Below, one piece after another: positions 32,820-42,467 of a DNA stretch of 64,000 nt (positions within the stretch are counted from its first letter, which is position 1; the number at the start of each line of letters is the position of its first letter). The position numbers and the translations under genes are program-made. Source of the DNA: an uncultured Eubacteriales bacterium (GTDB lineage: Bacteria; Bacillota; Clostridia; Oscillospirales; Acutalibacteraceae); assembly GCA_934491515.1 (NCBI GenBank), contig CAKSTF010000004.1:32750-96749 (forward strand), in the 5' to 3' direction. The notes under the pieces were generated by a model. It did not search any database and was not told the origin of the DNA. It saw only the letters and a list, made by a program, of their open reading frames with translations.

Positions 32820-35800
32820 TAAAATTTTGGAAAGCCGCGCCACTATGTCGGAGTGGCTTTCTTTAGGAGATATCCTTATGATATACGCGGGCTTCTCGAG
32901 CGACGCCGATATATAAAACGCGCTGCCGAACTCCTCCGCAAGTTTTGCGGCGGCGGAGTCGTTCAACCTGTCGGTATGCAGCACTACCGATACCGGCGTG
33001 CCGCTTATATCGTTTATTCCGTTCTTTGCCGCCTTGCCGCGTAAAAGCGCAATATTTATAAGCCCCGTAACGGCGCGCGGCGGCTCCCCGAAGCGGTCGC
33101 ACAATTCGTCTAAAACATCTGTCACGTCGTCATCGCAGGAAATGTCCGCTATGCGCTTGTAAACTCCAAGCCTTGCCGAAGGGCTGGCAATATAACTTTC
33201 GGGAATATGCGCCGAAATATTAAGGTCCACCGTGCACTCTATTGCCTTTTCGGGCGGTTTTTCGCCCTTTTCCTCGGCTATTGCGTCGGCAAGCAGTTTA
33301 AGGTACATATCGTAACCCACGGCTTCCATATTTCCGTGCTGTTCGCCGCCTAAAATGCTGCCGGCGCCCCTAATTTCAAGATCGCGCATAGCAATTTTGA
33401 AACCGCTGCCGAATTCGGTAAAACGGCGTATGGCTTCAAGCCGCTTTGCGGATATATCGGAAAGTTCGCGTCCCCTTGCAAAACAGAAATAGGCATAAGC
33501 CCTTCTGGGGGAACGTCCCACTCTGCCGCGTAACTGGTGCAGCTGGGAAAGACCCATACGGTCGGCGTTTTCGATTATAAGGGTGTTAACGTTCGGCACG
33601 TCAACGCCCGTTTCTATTATGGTGGTGCACACAAGAATATCTATTTCGTGTTCAAGCAGTTTTTCCCATACGGAATTCAGTTCGTCCTCGCTCATCTTGC
33701 CGTGAGCCACCGCCACGCGCGCTTCGGGCAGGCGCTGCTTTATTTTATAGGCGCAGCGCTCTATGCTGTCTACGCGGTTGTGCAGGTAATACACCTGTCC
33801 GCCGCGGCGCAGTTCCTTTGCCATTGCGTCGGTAAGAACGCCGTCGTTCTGCTCTAAAACATAGGTCTGAACGGGATACCTGTCGCCCGGCGCTTCATCT
33901 ATTGAGGACATATCCCTGAGTCCCGACATCGCCATATTAAGCGTGCGCGGAATGGGTGTTGCCGAAAGCGTAAGTATATCCACAAAGGGGTACATTTCTT
34001 TAAGACGTTCTTTCTGCGCCACGCCGAAACGCTGCTCCTCGTCTATTATCACAAGCCCTATATTTTTAAATTCAACATCTTTTGAAATAAGACGGTGGGT
34101 TCCTATAACCATATCCACCCTGCCCGATTTAAGACCTGCAAGGGTGTTTTTTTGCTGTTTTGCCGGCACAAAACGGGAAAGGAGCCTTACCTCTATCGGC
34201 ATATTGCCGAACCGCCGCAGAACGGTATTGTAGTGCTGGCTTGCAAGTATGGTGGTGGGAACAAGCATAGCGCACTGCTTGCCCTCGCTTACGCATTTAA
34301 AGGCGGCGCGCAGCGCAACCTCGGTTTTTCCGAATCCCACGTCGCCGCACAAAAGTCTGTCCATGGGCACGGGGCGTTCCATATCGCGTTTTATTTCACC
34401 GATACACCGCAGCTGGTCGTCGGTTTCGTCATATTCAAAACGCCGTTCAAAATCGCTTTGCAAATCGGTATCGGGGCTGAAAGCATACCCTTTCGCCGAC
34501 ATTCTTTTTGCGTAAAGCGCCGTTAACTGCTTTGCCATATTCTTTACGGCGCGGCGCACCCTGCTTCTTGTTTTCTGCCACTCGGCAGAGCCTAATTTGT
34601 TAAGTTTTATCCCGCCCTCTTCGGTGGCGGCGCCTATATATTTTGAAACAAGGTCAAGCTGCGTTACGGGAACGTAAAGCACGTCTTTACCGGCGTATTT
34701 TATCTTTATATAGTCTTTTGTAACGCGGTCGTTTGTGATACGGTTTATACCCTCGAATATGCCTATGCCGTGGGTGGCGTGAACAACATAATCGCCTATT
34801 TTAAGTTCGTCAAGCGAACCTATTTCCTTGGCGTTTTTGATTTTTCTTCTTCGAACGCGGTCTTCGCCGCGCAGGTAGCGGTGGGTTATAACAAAAAGTC
34901 CTGCCGCAGGCTGTTCAAAGCCGCTTGAAAGACCTCCCGTGGTTACATACACGCCCGCTTTTTCCGCATTGCCGTCGGGATTTAAAAACACTGCTTTTAT
35001 GCCGCACTCGGAAAGTTCCGCGCAAAGCACCTTCGCCGCCTTCTCTTCGCCTGCAAGCACAACGGCGGTGCCGTTTAAGTGCATTGCGTAAGAAAGGTCC
35101 TCGCAAAGTATTTTAATATCGCCGTTCCAGGGGCTGTTGCGTTTAAGATCGAAATTTATAAGTTCTTTAAGCGGCACCGAATAGGAAGCGCGCGGAAAAT
35201 TTTCAAAATAAACGGCGTTTTCGCAATATTTTTCAAAATCCGCCTTTTTAAGCCGCAGATCGGCGGTGGCGCTTGAAAGTTCGCCGCTTGCAAGCAGCGC
35301 CGCAACCTCTTCGTGTTCGGCGGCGGCTATGCTTTTAAAGCGTTCTTTTATATTCCCCGATTCACAAAGGATTATATCGCAGTCGGGAATGTAGTCAAAT
35401 ACCGTAGCGCGTTTTTCGTACAGAAACGGCATATAAAGGTCGGGCGATACGGCAAGACCGCCGCGCAGCGCGGCAACGTCTTTTTCTATGCTGTTTTTCT
35501 GCTCTTCCGTAAGCTTTCTGCGACCAGACAAATACTTTTCAAGTTTTTCCGCAAGTTCTTCCGCATTATAAACAAACTCCTGCGCCGGAACAATCTCGGC
35601 AAAAGGCGCCGTTTCGGTCCTGCGCTGACTTTCTATATCAAAATAGGAAACGGTATCTACCTCGTCGCCCCAAAGTTCTATTCTGTAAGGCTGTTTTGAG
35701 GAAACCGAAAAAACGTCCGCTATGTCGCCCCTTACGGAAAACTGTCCCGCGCCCTCTATCATATCCGAACGTTCGTAACCCATGGCAACAAGTTTTTCGC

Positions 35801-36254
35801 AAAGTTCCGCGGTGTTAAGGGTATCCCCAGCCGAAATACGGAAAGAATTTTCCTTTAAAACTTCAGGCGGCAATGTATATAGAAGCGCGCTGTCAAGGGA
35901 TAAAACAAGCAGCTCAAAATCCCCGCCGATAATTTTCGACAGGGTGTCCGTCCGCGCCTGCTCGTACTCTTTCGAGTAGCCCGCAAGGTGCGCCAAATTA
36001 TAGTCCCTTTGCGGCAGATAAAGCACCTTTGCGCCCAGCGAGAGGGCGTCGTCCCTGAGTGCCGCCGCCTGAGTTTCATCAGGCGCTATAAAGGCAAATT
36101 TTCTGTGTGCGGTTTTGGCAAGCGCATATCCGAAAAGTGCCTTGTGAACGCCGGAAAGTCCCGTGCAGCACACGGGCAGCCGCCTGTTTTCAACCGCAAG
36201 GGAAAGCGAACGCCAGTCCGCGTCCCTTTTAATTATATTAAGTAAAAATTGCAT
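32817..36254 (-). CDS. mfd: Transcription-repair coupling factor
   Basis: This 1145-residue protein is full length for Mfd, which removes RNA polymerase stalled at DNA damage and recruits UvrA. The RNA-polymerase-binding module has VVHATHGIGIFEGI, and the translocase has GDVGFGKTEVALRAAF (Walker A), IDEEQRFGVAQKE, TLSATPIPRTL and QLHQLRGRVGRSPRRAYAY. An in-frame TTG lies at 36278; neither it nor the ATG at 36254 has a strong ribosome site, and I use the ATG. It follows pth, the common Bacillota order. Confidence 0.96.
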   Translation of the reverse strand: MQFLLNIIKRDADWRSLSLAVENRRLPVCCTGLSGVHKALFGYALAKTAHRKFAFIAPDETQAAALRDDALSLGAKVLYLPQRDYNLAHLAGYSKEYEQARTDTLSKIIGGDFELLVLSLDSALLYTLPPEVLKENSFRISAGDTLNTAELCEKLVAMGYERSDMIEGAGQFSVRGDIADVFSVSSKQPYRIELWGDEVDTVSYFDIESQRRTETAPFAEIVPAQEFVYNAEELAEKLEKYLSGRRKLTEEQKNSIEKDVAALRGGLAVSPDLYMPFLYEKRATVFDYIPDCDIILCESGNIKERFKSIAAAEHEEVAALLASGELSSATADLRLKKADFEKYCENAVYFENFPRASYSVPLKELINFDLKRNSPWNGDIKILCEDLSYAMHLNGTAVVLAGEEKAAKVLCAELSECGIKAVFLNPDGNAEKAGVYVTTGGLSSGFEQPAAGLFVITHRYLRGEDRVRRRKIKNAKEIGSLDELKIGDYVVHATHGIGIFEGINRITNDRVTKDYIKIKYAGKDVLYVPVTQLDLVSKYIGAATEEGGIKLNKLGSAEWQKTRSRVRRAVKNMAKQLTALYAKRMSAKGYAFSPDTDLQSDFERRFEYDETDDQLRCIGEIKRDMERPVPMDRLLCGDVGFGKTEVALRAAFKCVSEGKQCAMLVPTTILASQHYNTVLRRFGNMPIEVRLLSRFVPAKQQKNTLAGLKSGRVDMVIGTHRLISKDVEFKNIGLVIIDEEQRFGVAQKERLKEMYPFVDILTLSATPIPRTLNMAMSGLRDMSSIDEAPGDRYPVQTYVLEQNDGVLTDAMAKELRRGGQVYYLHNRVDSIERCAYKIKQRLPEARVAVAHGKMSEDELNSVWEKLLEHEIDILVCTTIIETGVDVPNVNTLIIENADRMGLSQLHQLRGRVGRSPRRAYAYFCFARGRELSDISAKRLEAIRRFTEFGSGFKIAMRDLEIRGAGSILGGEQHGNMEAVGYDMYLKLLADAIAEEKGEKPPEKAIECTVDLNISAHIPESYIASPSARLGVYKRIADISCDDDVTDVLDELCDRFGEPPRAVTGLINIALLRGKAAKNGINDISGTPVSVVLHTDRLNDSAAAKLAEEFGSAFYISASLEKPAYIIRISPKESHSDIVARLSKIL

Positions 36255-36338
36255 ACAAAGTCGGACCGGAACAATCAAATCGCAACAGTTCCGATAAACG
36301 GACGATTTGTCCGCTTTTGTTGTTTTGTCGCTTAAAAA

Positions 36339-36932
36339 TTATTTGCTGTATTTATTCATGGCGTGGTCGATACCGTTTTCAATAATATCTTCCGCCGCTG
36401 CCGCCGCCTTTTCAAGCGCGCGGCCGTATTCTTCCGCATCGCACTCGCCTATTTTTGAAAGCACATGATTTTTAAGGTCCTCGCGTTTGTCGGCGCGGTC
36501 GCCCACGCCCACTTTTATGCGGATTATCTCCTGCGTGCCCAAAGCGGCAAAAATATCTTTAAGTCCGTTATGGCCGCCGGCGCTGCCTTTGCGGCGGATG
36601 CGCACGCAGCCTACGGGTATCGCTATATCATCCGATATTATAATTATGCGGGATACGGGTATTTTATAAAAGGACGAAAGCGCATACACCGCCCTGCCCG
36701 AAAGATTCATATATGTCTGCGGTTTTGCGGCAATTACCCGTGTGTCACCGAGTTTTCCCTCGCAAAACACCGAGTCAAATTTGTTCTTCTGCGGACCGGC
36801 GGACAGTTTTTCCGTAAAAATATCAAGCGCGTCAAAACCGGCATTGTGCCTTGTGTGGGCATATTCCGCGCCCGGATTTCCAAGTCCTACCGCAAGCCAG
36901 CGGTCGGCATCTTTACATTTTCGCAAAAACAT
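36339..36932 (-). CDS. pth: Peptidyl-tRNA hydrolase
   Basis: The 197-residue protein has the catalytic His in GLGNPGAEYAHTRHNAGF, then AKPQTYMNLSGRAV and IIISDDIAIPVGCVRIR, then RKGSAGGHNGLKDI, the standard Pth motifs. It releases tRNA from peptidyl-tRNAs that drop off ribosomes. The frame is open to 36986, but only the ATG at 36932 has a good ribosome site (GAGGTGA). The protein also then begins near the usual point. It is first in an operon with mfd. Confidence 0.95.
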   Translation of the reverse strand: MFLRKCKDADRWLAVGLGNPGAEYAHTRHNAGFDALDIFTEKLSAGPQKNKFDSVFCEGKLGDTRVIAAKPQTYMNLSGRAVYALSSFYKIPVSRIIIISDDIAIPVGCVRIRRKGSAGGHNGLKDIFAALGTQEIIRIKVGVGDRADKREDLKNHVLSKIGECDAEEYGRALEKAAAAAEDIIENGIDHAMNKYSK

Positions 36933-36957
36933 ACGCCTTCTATCACCTCGCCTGAAC

Positions 36958-36986
36958 AATATACCACATAAGTCCTTTGTTTTCAA
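36958..36986 (-). promoter_or_regulatory. Sigma-A type promoter for pth-mfd
   Basis: On the minus strand TTGAAA (36986-36981) and TATATT (36963-36958) are separated by 17 bp, 26 bp upstream of the pth ATG. Confidence 0.68.
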
Positions 36987-36995
36987 GGAAATTTA

Positions 36996-37024
36996 TTGAC
37001 AAATTCCGCAGGCAATGATATCAT
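36996..37024 (+). promoter_or_regulatory. Sigma-A promoter for the chain-length/tyrosine-kinase pair
   Basis: TTGACA (36996-37001) and TATCAT (37019-37024) are separated by 17 bp, 39 bp before the start at 37064, back to back with the pth promoter. Confidence 0.7.
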
Positions 37025-37063
37025 AAACACGATTATGACGCATAGAAAGGAGATTGCCGGCCG

Positions 37064-37804
37064 ATGGATAACGAATCCGTAAAAAGCGCCTCCGCTTCAC
37101 TTAATTTTATCGAAATTCTTTCTTTTATGTGGAGCAAAAAAATACAGATTGCCGTAACCATTGCCGTTTGCACGGTGCTCGCACTCTTATATTCAAACTT
37201 TTTTGTGGCGCCCGAATACGAATCGGAAGCAAAAATAGTTGTTCTTTCCTCTTCCGACACGGGCAAGATAACGTCGTCCGACGTGGCAGTCTCTACTTAT
37301 CTTGTAACCGACTATATCGAAATGGTGGTAGACCGCACCGTACTTGAGGAGGTAAACCGCGAACTTAAACTGAATATGACTTACAATCAGCTTAAAAACT
37401 GCGTAAAGGTTAAAAATCCGCAGGATTCGCGCATACTTGAGATAACCGTAACCACCGACAACGCAAAACGCTCCCAGCAGATTGCAGGCAAGATATGCGA
37501 AGTTGCGCGGGTAAAGATGGTCGATATTTTGGGCGTTGACAAGGTAAACATTTTCAGTGCCGCCAGCAAACCCACGGGCGATTCTTCCACCCCTGCTTCG
37601 ATTTTTGCGATAATGGGCGTGCTTTCAGGTCTGCTTTTATCGGTGCTTGCTTGTATGCTTTCAATCTGTCTTAACGATAAAATAAAAAATTCGGACGATG
37701 TTGCGAAATATCTGGATCTTTGCACGCTTGCCACAATTCCGTACAATACGGCAAGGGCTTCCGGCAAAAAGCGTTCCGGTAAAAGAAAGGCGGTAAAAAA
37801 CTGA
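37064..37804 (+). CDS. Chain-length determinant / kinase activator (CpsC/YveK type)
   Basis: The 246-residue protein has two membrane helices (about residues 28-48 and 178-205) around an outside domain, the Wzz arrangement: LNFIEILSFMWSKKIQIAV at the start, APEYESEAKIVVLSS, then a long helical part. In Gram-positive bacteria such proteins activate the partner tyrosine kinase and set polysaccharide chain length. The gene ends with a TGATG overlap into the kinase. It has GGAG ahead of the ATG. No polysaccharide synthesis genes lie nearby. Confidence 0.88.
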   Translation: MDNESVKSASASLNFIEILSFMWSKKIQIAVTIAVCTVLALLYSNFFVAPEYESEAKIVVLSSSDTGKITSSDVAVSTYLVTDYIEMVVDRTVLEEVNRELKLNMTYNQLKNCVKVKNPQDSRILEITVTTDNAKRSQQIAGKICEVARVKMVDILGVDKVNIFSAASKPTGDSSTPASIFAIMGVLSGLLLSVLACMLSICLNDKIKNSDDVAKYLDLCTLATIPYNTARASGKKRSGKRKAVKN

Positions 37805-38547
37805 TGCAGGACTACCCCTACGTTCCGAAATCCGACGTATCCGCCGAAACGGTAAACAGCGCCCGTCCCCTTAAAAAGGTCACTTTCAACACGCAAACGG
37901 GTGAAAATTACGTATCAAGAGAAGCGTACAAAACGCTTCGCACAAATATACTTTTCTGCGGCAGCGATATAAAAAGTATCGTTATAACCAGCACTGCCGA
38001 AGGCGAGGGCAAAAGCACCACATCAAGCGAACTTGCGAAAAGCCTTGCCGACAGCGGCAAAAAAACTCTGCTTATCGACGCGGATATGCGAAAATCGGTA
38101 ATGCTGCGGCGCAGTCTGCGTTCGGGCGAGATAATCGGTCTTTCCGAAGTGCTTTCGGGCCTTGCCGCCGAAGAAGACGCAATCTTCAACACGCAGGACG
38201 ATAATTTCGACGTTATGTTTACAGGCCGTTTTCCGCCGAATCCCGTGGAACTTTTAGGCAACGGGAAACTTAAAGAACTGCTTTGTACGTTCCGCGTAAA
38301 ATACGATTACATTATAATTGACGCACCGCCGCTGGGTCCCGTTATAGACGCTGCGGTTATTGCCGCCGCCTGCGACGCCGCAATACTTGTGATATCCCCC
38401 GGTAAAGCGCGCAGAAAGGATATACTTGCGGTAAAAGAGCAATTGCAGAAAAGCGGCACACGCATTTTAGGCGCCGTTATAAACGAATCGGAAAAACGCA
38501 ACTCCTCATATAAAAAGTACGAAAAAAAGGGCAAATATTACTACTGA
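37804..38547 (+). CDS. Bacterial tyrosine kinase (CpsD/YwqD type)
   Basis: The 247-residue cytoplasmic kinase has Walker A STAEGEGKSTTSSELAKSL, Walker A' KTLLIDADMRK and Walker B YDYIIIDAPPLGPV, plus a C-terminal Tyr-rich tail (SSYKKYEKKGKYYY) that is the usual autophosphorylation cluster. It is activated by the membrane partner encoded just upstream. The pair normally controls capsule or exopolysaccharide export, but here it is followed by the pheST leader and not by glycosyltransferases. Confidence 0.92.
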   Translation: MQDYPYVPKSDVSAETVNSARPLKKVTFNTQTGENYVSREAYKTLRTNILFCGSDIKSIVITSTAEGEGKSTTSSELAKSLADSGKKTLLIDADMRKSVMLRRSLRSGEIIGLSEVLSGLAAEEDAIFNTQDDNFDVMFTGRFPPNPVELLGNGKLKELLCTFRVKYDYIIIDAPPLGPVIDAAVIAAACDAAILVISPGKARRKDILAVKEQLQKSGTRILGAVINESEKRNSSYKKYEKKGKYYY

Positions 38548-38592
38548 CGGCGCGCCGTTTGCGGCACGATTGTTTTTGGAACAAAATTTTGC

Positions 38593-38621
38593 TTGAAAAA
38601 GGCGAAAAACAGTGGTATAAT
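38593..38621 (+). promoter_or_regulatory. Sigma-A promoter for the T-box-pheST operon
   Basis: TTGAAA (38593-38598) and TATAAT (38616-38621) are separated by 17 bp, just ahead of the T-box leader. Confidence 0.82.
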
Positions 38622-38629
38622 GCCTTTTG

Positions 38630-38905
38630 CAGATTATTTAAATGATTAAATGCTTTGACGAAGAAAAGTACCGTTTGTGCGGCGGGCAAAGAGAGGTCTG
38701 TATTTGCTGTGAGCAGACTGCCGAAGCCTTTCGGGAAGTTCCCTTCCGAGCAGTACCGCAGAAATTTTCAGTAAGCGGTAACGGCTGTTCCCCGTTACAG
38801 GAAATAAGAGTGTTTGCTCTTTGAGCGAAAATCACGGGTGGTACCGCGGAGTTTTCTTAAAAGATTTACTTCGTCCCTTTTTACAGAGGGACGGAGTTTT
38901 TTTAT
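38630..38905 (+). promoter_or_regulatory. T-box leader (tRNA-Phe responsive)
   Basis: The leader holds the conserved T-box GGGTGGTACCGCGG at 38836-38849, which can pair with the free CCA end of uncharged tRNA, and a terminator at 38868-38898 (11-bp stem, ACTTCGTCCCT with its complement) followed by a long T-run. The upstream part includes an AGAGA-type motif near 38689 and can form a stem I. A UUC specifier is expected for Phe; TTC triplets lie at 38744-38746 and nearby, but I cannot fix which is used. Uncharged tRNA-Phe would switch the terminator off and allow pheST expression. Confidence 0.93.
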
Positions 38906-38945
38906 TTTTGCATTATTTACAGCCATATAAACGGAGGTCACGGTT

Positions 38946-39965
38946 ATGAAAGAAAAAATCGAGGCACTGAAAGCGGCGGCAAAAACGGCGCTGGCGGAAG
39001 TTGCTTCACAAAGCGAGCTTGAGGAACTAAGGGTAAAGTATCTCGGCAAAAAAGGTGAACTTACGGGCCTTTTAAAGCAGATGGGCTCTCTATCCCCGGA
39101 GGAGCGCCCGGTTATCGGGCAGCTTGTGAACCAAGCCAAGCAGTCGCTTGACGCAGTAATCGCGGAAAGGTCGGCGCAGATGAAAGCCGACGCGGAAGCG
39201 CTTAAACTGAAGGCCGAAACGGTTGACGTTACAATGCCTGCGTCACCGCGCGAAGTGGGCGTTTTACATCCGCTTAACCGCGTGTTAAACGAGATGATAG
39301 ACATTTTCAAGTCTATGGGCTTTGATGTTGTGGACGGGCCCGAGGTTGAAACCGACCACTATAATTTTGAATGTTTGAACGTTCCTGCCGATCACCCCGC
39401 AAGGGACATGCAGGATACTTTCTATCTTGGTGAAAATCTGCTTTTGCGCACCCAGACAAGCGCCGCGCAGATAAGAACGATGGAAACGCGCAAGCCGCCC
39501 ATCCGCGTTATCTGCCCGGGCAGGGTATTCCGCGCGGACGAAGTGGACGCGACCCATTCCCCCGTTTTTCACCAGATAGAAGGTCTTGTTGTTGACAAGG
39601 GCATTACCATGTGCGACCTTAAAGGCGTTCTTGAACAGTTTGCAAAGGAAATTTACGGCAAAGAAACAAAGGTAAAATTCCGCCCCTCTTTCTTCCCGTT
39701 TACCGAACCTTCGGTTGAGGTTGACGTTACCTGTTCCGAGTGCGGCGGCAAGGGCTGCCGCGTGTGCAAAGGCAGCGGTTGGATAGAAATACTCGGCGCC
39801 GGTATGGTGCACCCGAACGTGCTTAAAAGCTGCGGCATAGACCCCGAAGAATACAGCGGTTTTGCTTTCGGAATAGGTCTTGACCGTCTTACCACCACCA
39901 AGTATAAGATAAGCGACATTCGTCTGCTTTTTGAAAACGACAAGCGTTTTCTTGAACAGTTTTAA
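38946..39965 (+). CDS. pheS: Phenylalanine-tRNA ligase alpha subunit
   Basis: The 339-residue protein has the N-terminal coiled coil (LKAAAKTALAEVASQSELEEL) and the class II catalytic core: motif 2 region PGRVFRADEVDATHSPVFHQ, PSFFPFTEPSVEVDV and motif 3 FGIGLDRLTTTKY. It charges tRNA-Phe together with PheT. Between motifs, a CSECGGKGCRVCKGSG stretch holds four Cys in a zinc-type knuckle, seen in many PheS proteins. GGAGG precedes the ATG. Expression is controlled by the T-box leader upstream. Confidence 0.98.
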   Translation: MKEKIEALKAAAKTALAEVASQSELEELRVKYLGKKGELTGLLKQMGSLSPEERPVIGQLVNQAKQSLDAVIAERSAQMKADAEALKLKAETVDVTMPASPREVGVLHPLNRVLNEMIDIFKSMGFDVVDGPEVETDHYNFECLNVPADHPARDMQDTFYLGENLLLRTQTSAAQIRTMETRKPPIRVICPGRVFRADEVDATHSPVFHQIEGLVVDKGITMCDLKGVLEQFAKEIYGKETKVKFRPSFFPFTEPSVEVDVTCSECGGKGCRVCKGSGWIEILGAGMVHPNVLKSCGIDPEEYSGFAFGIGLDRLTTTKYKISDIRLLFENDKRFLEQF

Positions 39966-39986
39966 TGCAGCGGGAGGTACAGTATT

Positions 39987-42377
39987 ATGAAAATTTCACT
40001 TAATCACCTTAAAAACTACGTTGATATAAACGTGCCCGTAAACGAACTTTGCGACCGTATGATAATGGCGGGTTTTGAAGTTGAAAGCATTGAATACGAA
40101 GGCGAAAACATTAAAAACGTTGTTGTGGGCAGAATAGAAAAAATCGTTCCCCACGAAAACAGCGACCACCTTCTTGTGTGCAGTATAAACATAGGCAAGG
40201 AAGAGCCGGTACAGATAATCACCGGCGCGCAGAACGTAAGGGAGGGCGATTTGGTGCCCGCCGCGCTTGACGACAGTTATCTGCCGAACGGCGCGCATAT
40301 CGTGGCAGGCAAACTGCGCGGTCTGCCCTCTAACGGCATGCTCTGCTCCGGCGGCGAACTCTGCCTTACCGAAGCCGATTACGAAGGCGCCTCGGTAAAC
40401 GGAATACTCATACTTAAACCCACCGAAAAAATAGGCGCGGATATGCGCGACGTTCTGGGGCTTAACGATGTTATCATCGACTTTAAGATTACGGCAAACC
40501 GCCCCGACTGCAACTGCTTTCTGGGTGTTGCAAAGGAAATGTCGGTAGTATTGGGAACGAAGTTCTGCGCGCCCTCTACGGGATACACCACCGTGGGCGG
40601 CGACATAAAAGAACACATCGGCGTTGAGGTTAAAAACTACGACCTCTGCCCGAGGTATATGGGCAGGTTTGTTAAAAATCTGCGCATAAAGGAAAGCCCT
40701 TTATGGATGCAGAAAGCGCTTATCGCATCCGGCATGCGCCCCATTAACAACATTGTGGATATCACAAACTTTGTTATGCTTGAAACGGGTCAGCCGATGC
40801 ACGCATTTAATTATGACGATCTGCGCGGCAAAAAGATTATTGTAAGAAACGCAGCCGAGGGCGAAAGCATAACCACGCTTGACGGCAAAGAATATACCCT
40901 TACCCCCGAAATGCTTGTAATAGCGGACGGCGAGCGCCCCTCCTGCCTTGCCGGCATAATGGGCGGCAGGGAAAGCGAGATAGAAAGCGACACCGTAAAC
41001 CTTTTCCTTGAATCCGCAAAGTTTAAAAGGGACAACATCCGCCGCACCGGCAGGTCTTTGGGTATCCGTACCGAAGCCAGCGGAAGATACGAACGCGGCG
41101 TTGACATTATGAACGTTGAATTTGCGATGGAACGCGCGCTCTCCCTTATATGCGAACTTGACGCAGGCGACGTTGTAAACGGCGTTATCGACTGCAACGC
41201 GGGTCTGCCCGAAGAACGCGTAATAACGGTTGCGGCAAAGGATATACTTGCGCTTCTCGGCGTTGAGATACCGGTTGACACCATGGTGGACATCCTTAAC
41301 TCCCTGCACCTTAAAACAGAAAACAACAACGGCGTTTTCACCGTTCGCGTGCCCTCAATAAGGGACGACGTTGAGGGCAGAGCCGACCTTGCGGAAGAGG
41401 TTATGCGTATTTACGGATACGACCATATTGTAGGAACACCCATGCTCGGCGACGTTGTAAGGGGCACAAAACTGCCCGAACGCACAAAAAGCGATGCTAT
41501 GAAAGAATATCTCTGCGCGCAGGGCTGCGACGAAATAACGACCTATTCGTTTATATCTTCTTCCGCGCTTGACACGCTTTCTCTTCCGGCAGACGATTAC
41601 CGCAGAAACGCGATAAAGATAATAAATCCTTTAGGCGACGAATATTCTGTTATGAGGACGCAGCTTGTAACAAGTATGCTTAATGTTCTTTCCACCAATA
41701 TAAACCGCAAGACCGAATCGGCGCGCTTTTTTGAGCAGAGCAAACGCTTTATTCCATATTCGCTTCCGCTTGACAGACAGCCGCAGGAACTCCCCACGCT
41801 GTGCATAGGTCTTTACGGAGAAAAGGAAGATTTCTTCACACTTAAGGGAATTATAGAAGGGCTTATGAAACTTTTCGGCGCGCACACCCGTTACGAGCGT
41901 TCAACCGAAACTTTCCTGCACCCGGGCAGACAGGCGCAGGTTTACGCAAACAACACTGCGGCAGGCACCTTCGGTGAGGTACATCCGGCAGTTGCCGCAA
42001 AATACGGCATTGACCGCCGCGTTTACGTTGCCGAACTTAAACTTGACCTGCTGTTTGCAATAAACAAACGTCCTGCCACCTATAAACCGCTTCCCAAATT
42101 CCCGGCGGTAGAGCGCGACTATGCAATGCTCTGCGACAGGGAACTGCCCATAGGCGACCTTGAAAAAGCAATCGTTTCGGGCGGCGGCAGACTGCTTGAA
42201 AAGGCAAAACTTTTCGATATTTACGAAGGCGAACGCATACCCGAAGGCAAAAAAAGCGTTGCATACAGCGTATGGCTGCGCTCGGCAGAGGGTACGCTTA
42301 CCGACGAACAGATAAATTCCGTAAACGAAAGAATTATAAACAACCTTAAAAAGTTGGGTGCGGAACTTCGTAAATAA
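39987..42377 (+). CDS. pheT: Phenylalanine-tRNA ligase beta subunit
   Basis: The 796-residue protein has the usual domain order: tRNA-binding OB domain (about residues 40-150; KIVPHENSDHLLVCSINIG), B3/B4 editing domain, B5 domain, the core with PLGDEYSVMRTQLVTSML, and the C-terminal FDX-ACB domain (KFPAVERDYAMLCDRELP). It pairs with PheS, 21 nt upstream. GGGAGGT precedes the ATG. Length is normal. Confidence 0.98.
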   Translation: MKISLNHLKNYVDINVPVNELCDRMIMAGFEVESIEYEGENIKNVVVGRIEKIVPHENSDHLLVCSINIGKEEPVQIITGAQNVREGDLVPAALDDSYLPNGAHIVAGKLRGLPSNGMLCSGGELCLTEADYEGASVNGILILKPTEKIGADMRDVLGLNDVIIDFKITANRPDCNCFLGVAKEMSVVLGTKFCAPSTGYTTVGGDIKEHIGVEVKNYDLCPRYMGRFVKNLRIKESPLWMQKALIASGMRPINNIVDITNFVMLETGQPMHAFNYDDLRGKKIIVRNAAEGESITTLDGKEYTLTPEMLVIADGERPSCLAGIMGGRESEIESDTVNLFLESAKFKRDNIRRTGRSLGIRTEASGRYERGVDIMNVEFAMERALSLICELDAGDVVNGVIDCNAGLPEERVITVAAKDILALLGVEIPVDTMVDILNSLHLKTENNNGVFTVRVPSIRDDVEGRADLAEEVMRIYGYDHIVGTPMLGDVVRGTKLPERTKSDAMKEYLCAQGCDEITTYSFISSSALDTLSLPADDYRRNAIKIINPLGDEYSVMRTQLVTSMLNVLSTNINRKTESARFFEQSKRFIPYSLPLDRQPQELPTLCIGLYGEKEDFFTLKGIIEGLMKLFGAHTRYERSTETFLHPGRQAQVYANNTAAGTFGEVHPAVAAKYGIDRRVYVAELKLDLLFAINKRPATYKPLPKFPAVERDYAMLCDRELPIGDLEKAIVSGGGRLLEKAKLFDIYEGERIPEGKKSVAYSVWLRSAEGTLTDEQINSVNERIINNLKKLGAELRK

Positions 42378-42380
42378 TTC

Positions 42381-42409
42381 TTGATATTTTGCAATTTTCG
42401 CTATACAAT
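42381..42409 (+). promoter_or_regulatory. Sigma-A type promoter for ireB
   Basis: TTGATA (42381-42386) and TACAAT (42404-42409) are separated by 17 bp. A small hairpin (GCCCC, 2-nt loop, GGGGC) lies at 42435-42446 in the leader, just before the ribosome site. Confidence 0.6.
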
Positions 42410-42467
42410 AAACAGGTGAACACATAAATGTCAAGCCCCAAGGGGCGTATGCAAAGGAGTTGTTGTT

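Noticed and set aside
38547..38558. 12-bp palindrome just after the tyrosine-kinase gene as a terminator
   Set aside because: It has no room for a loop and no T-run directly after it; I could not support it as a terminator.
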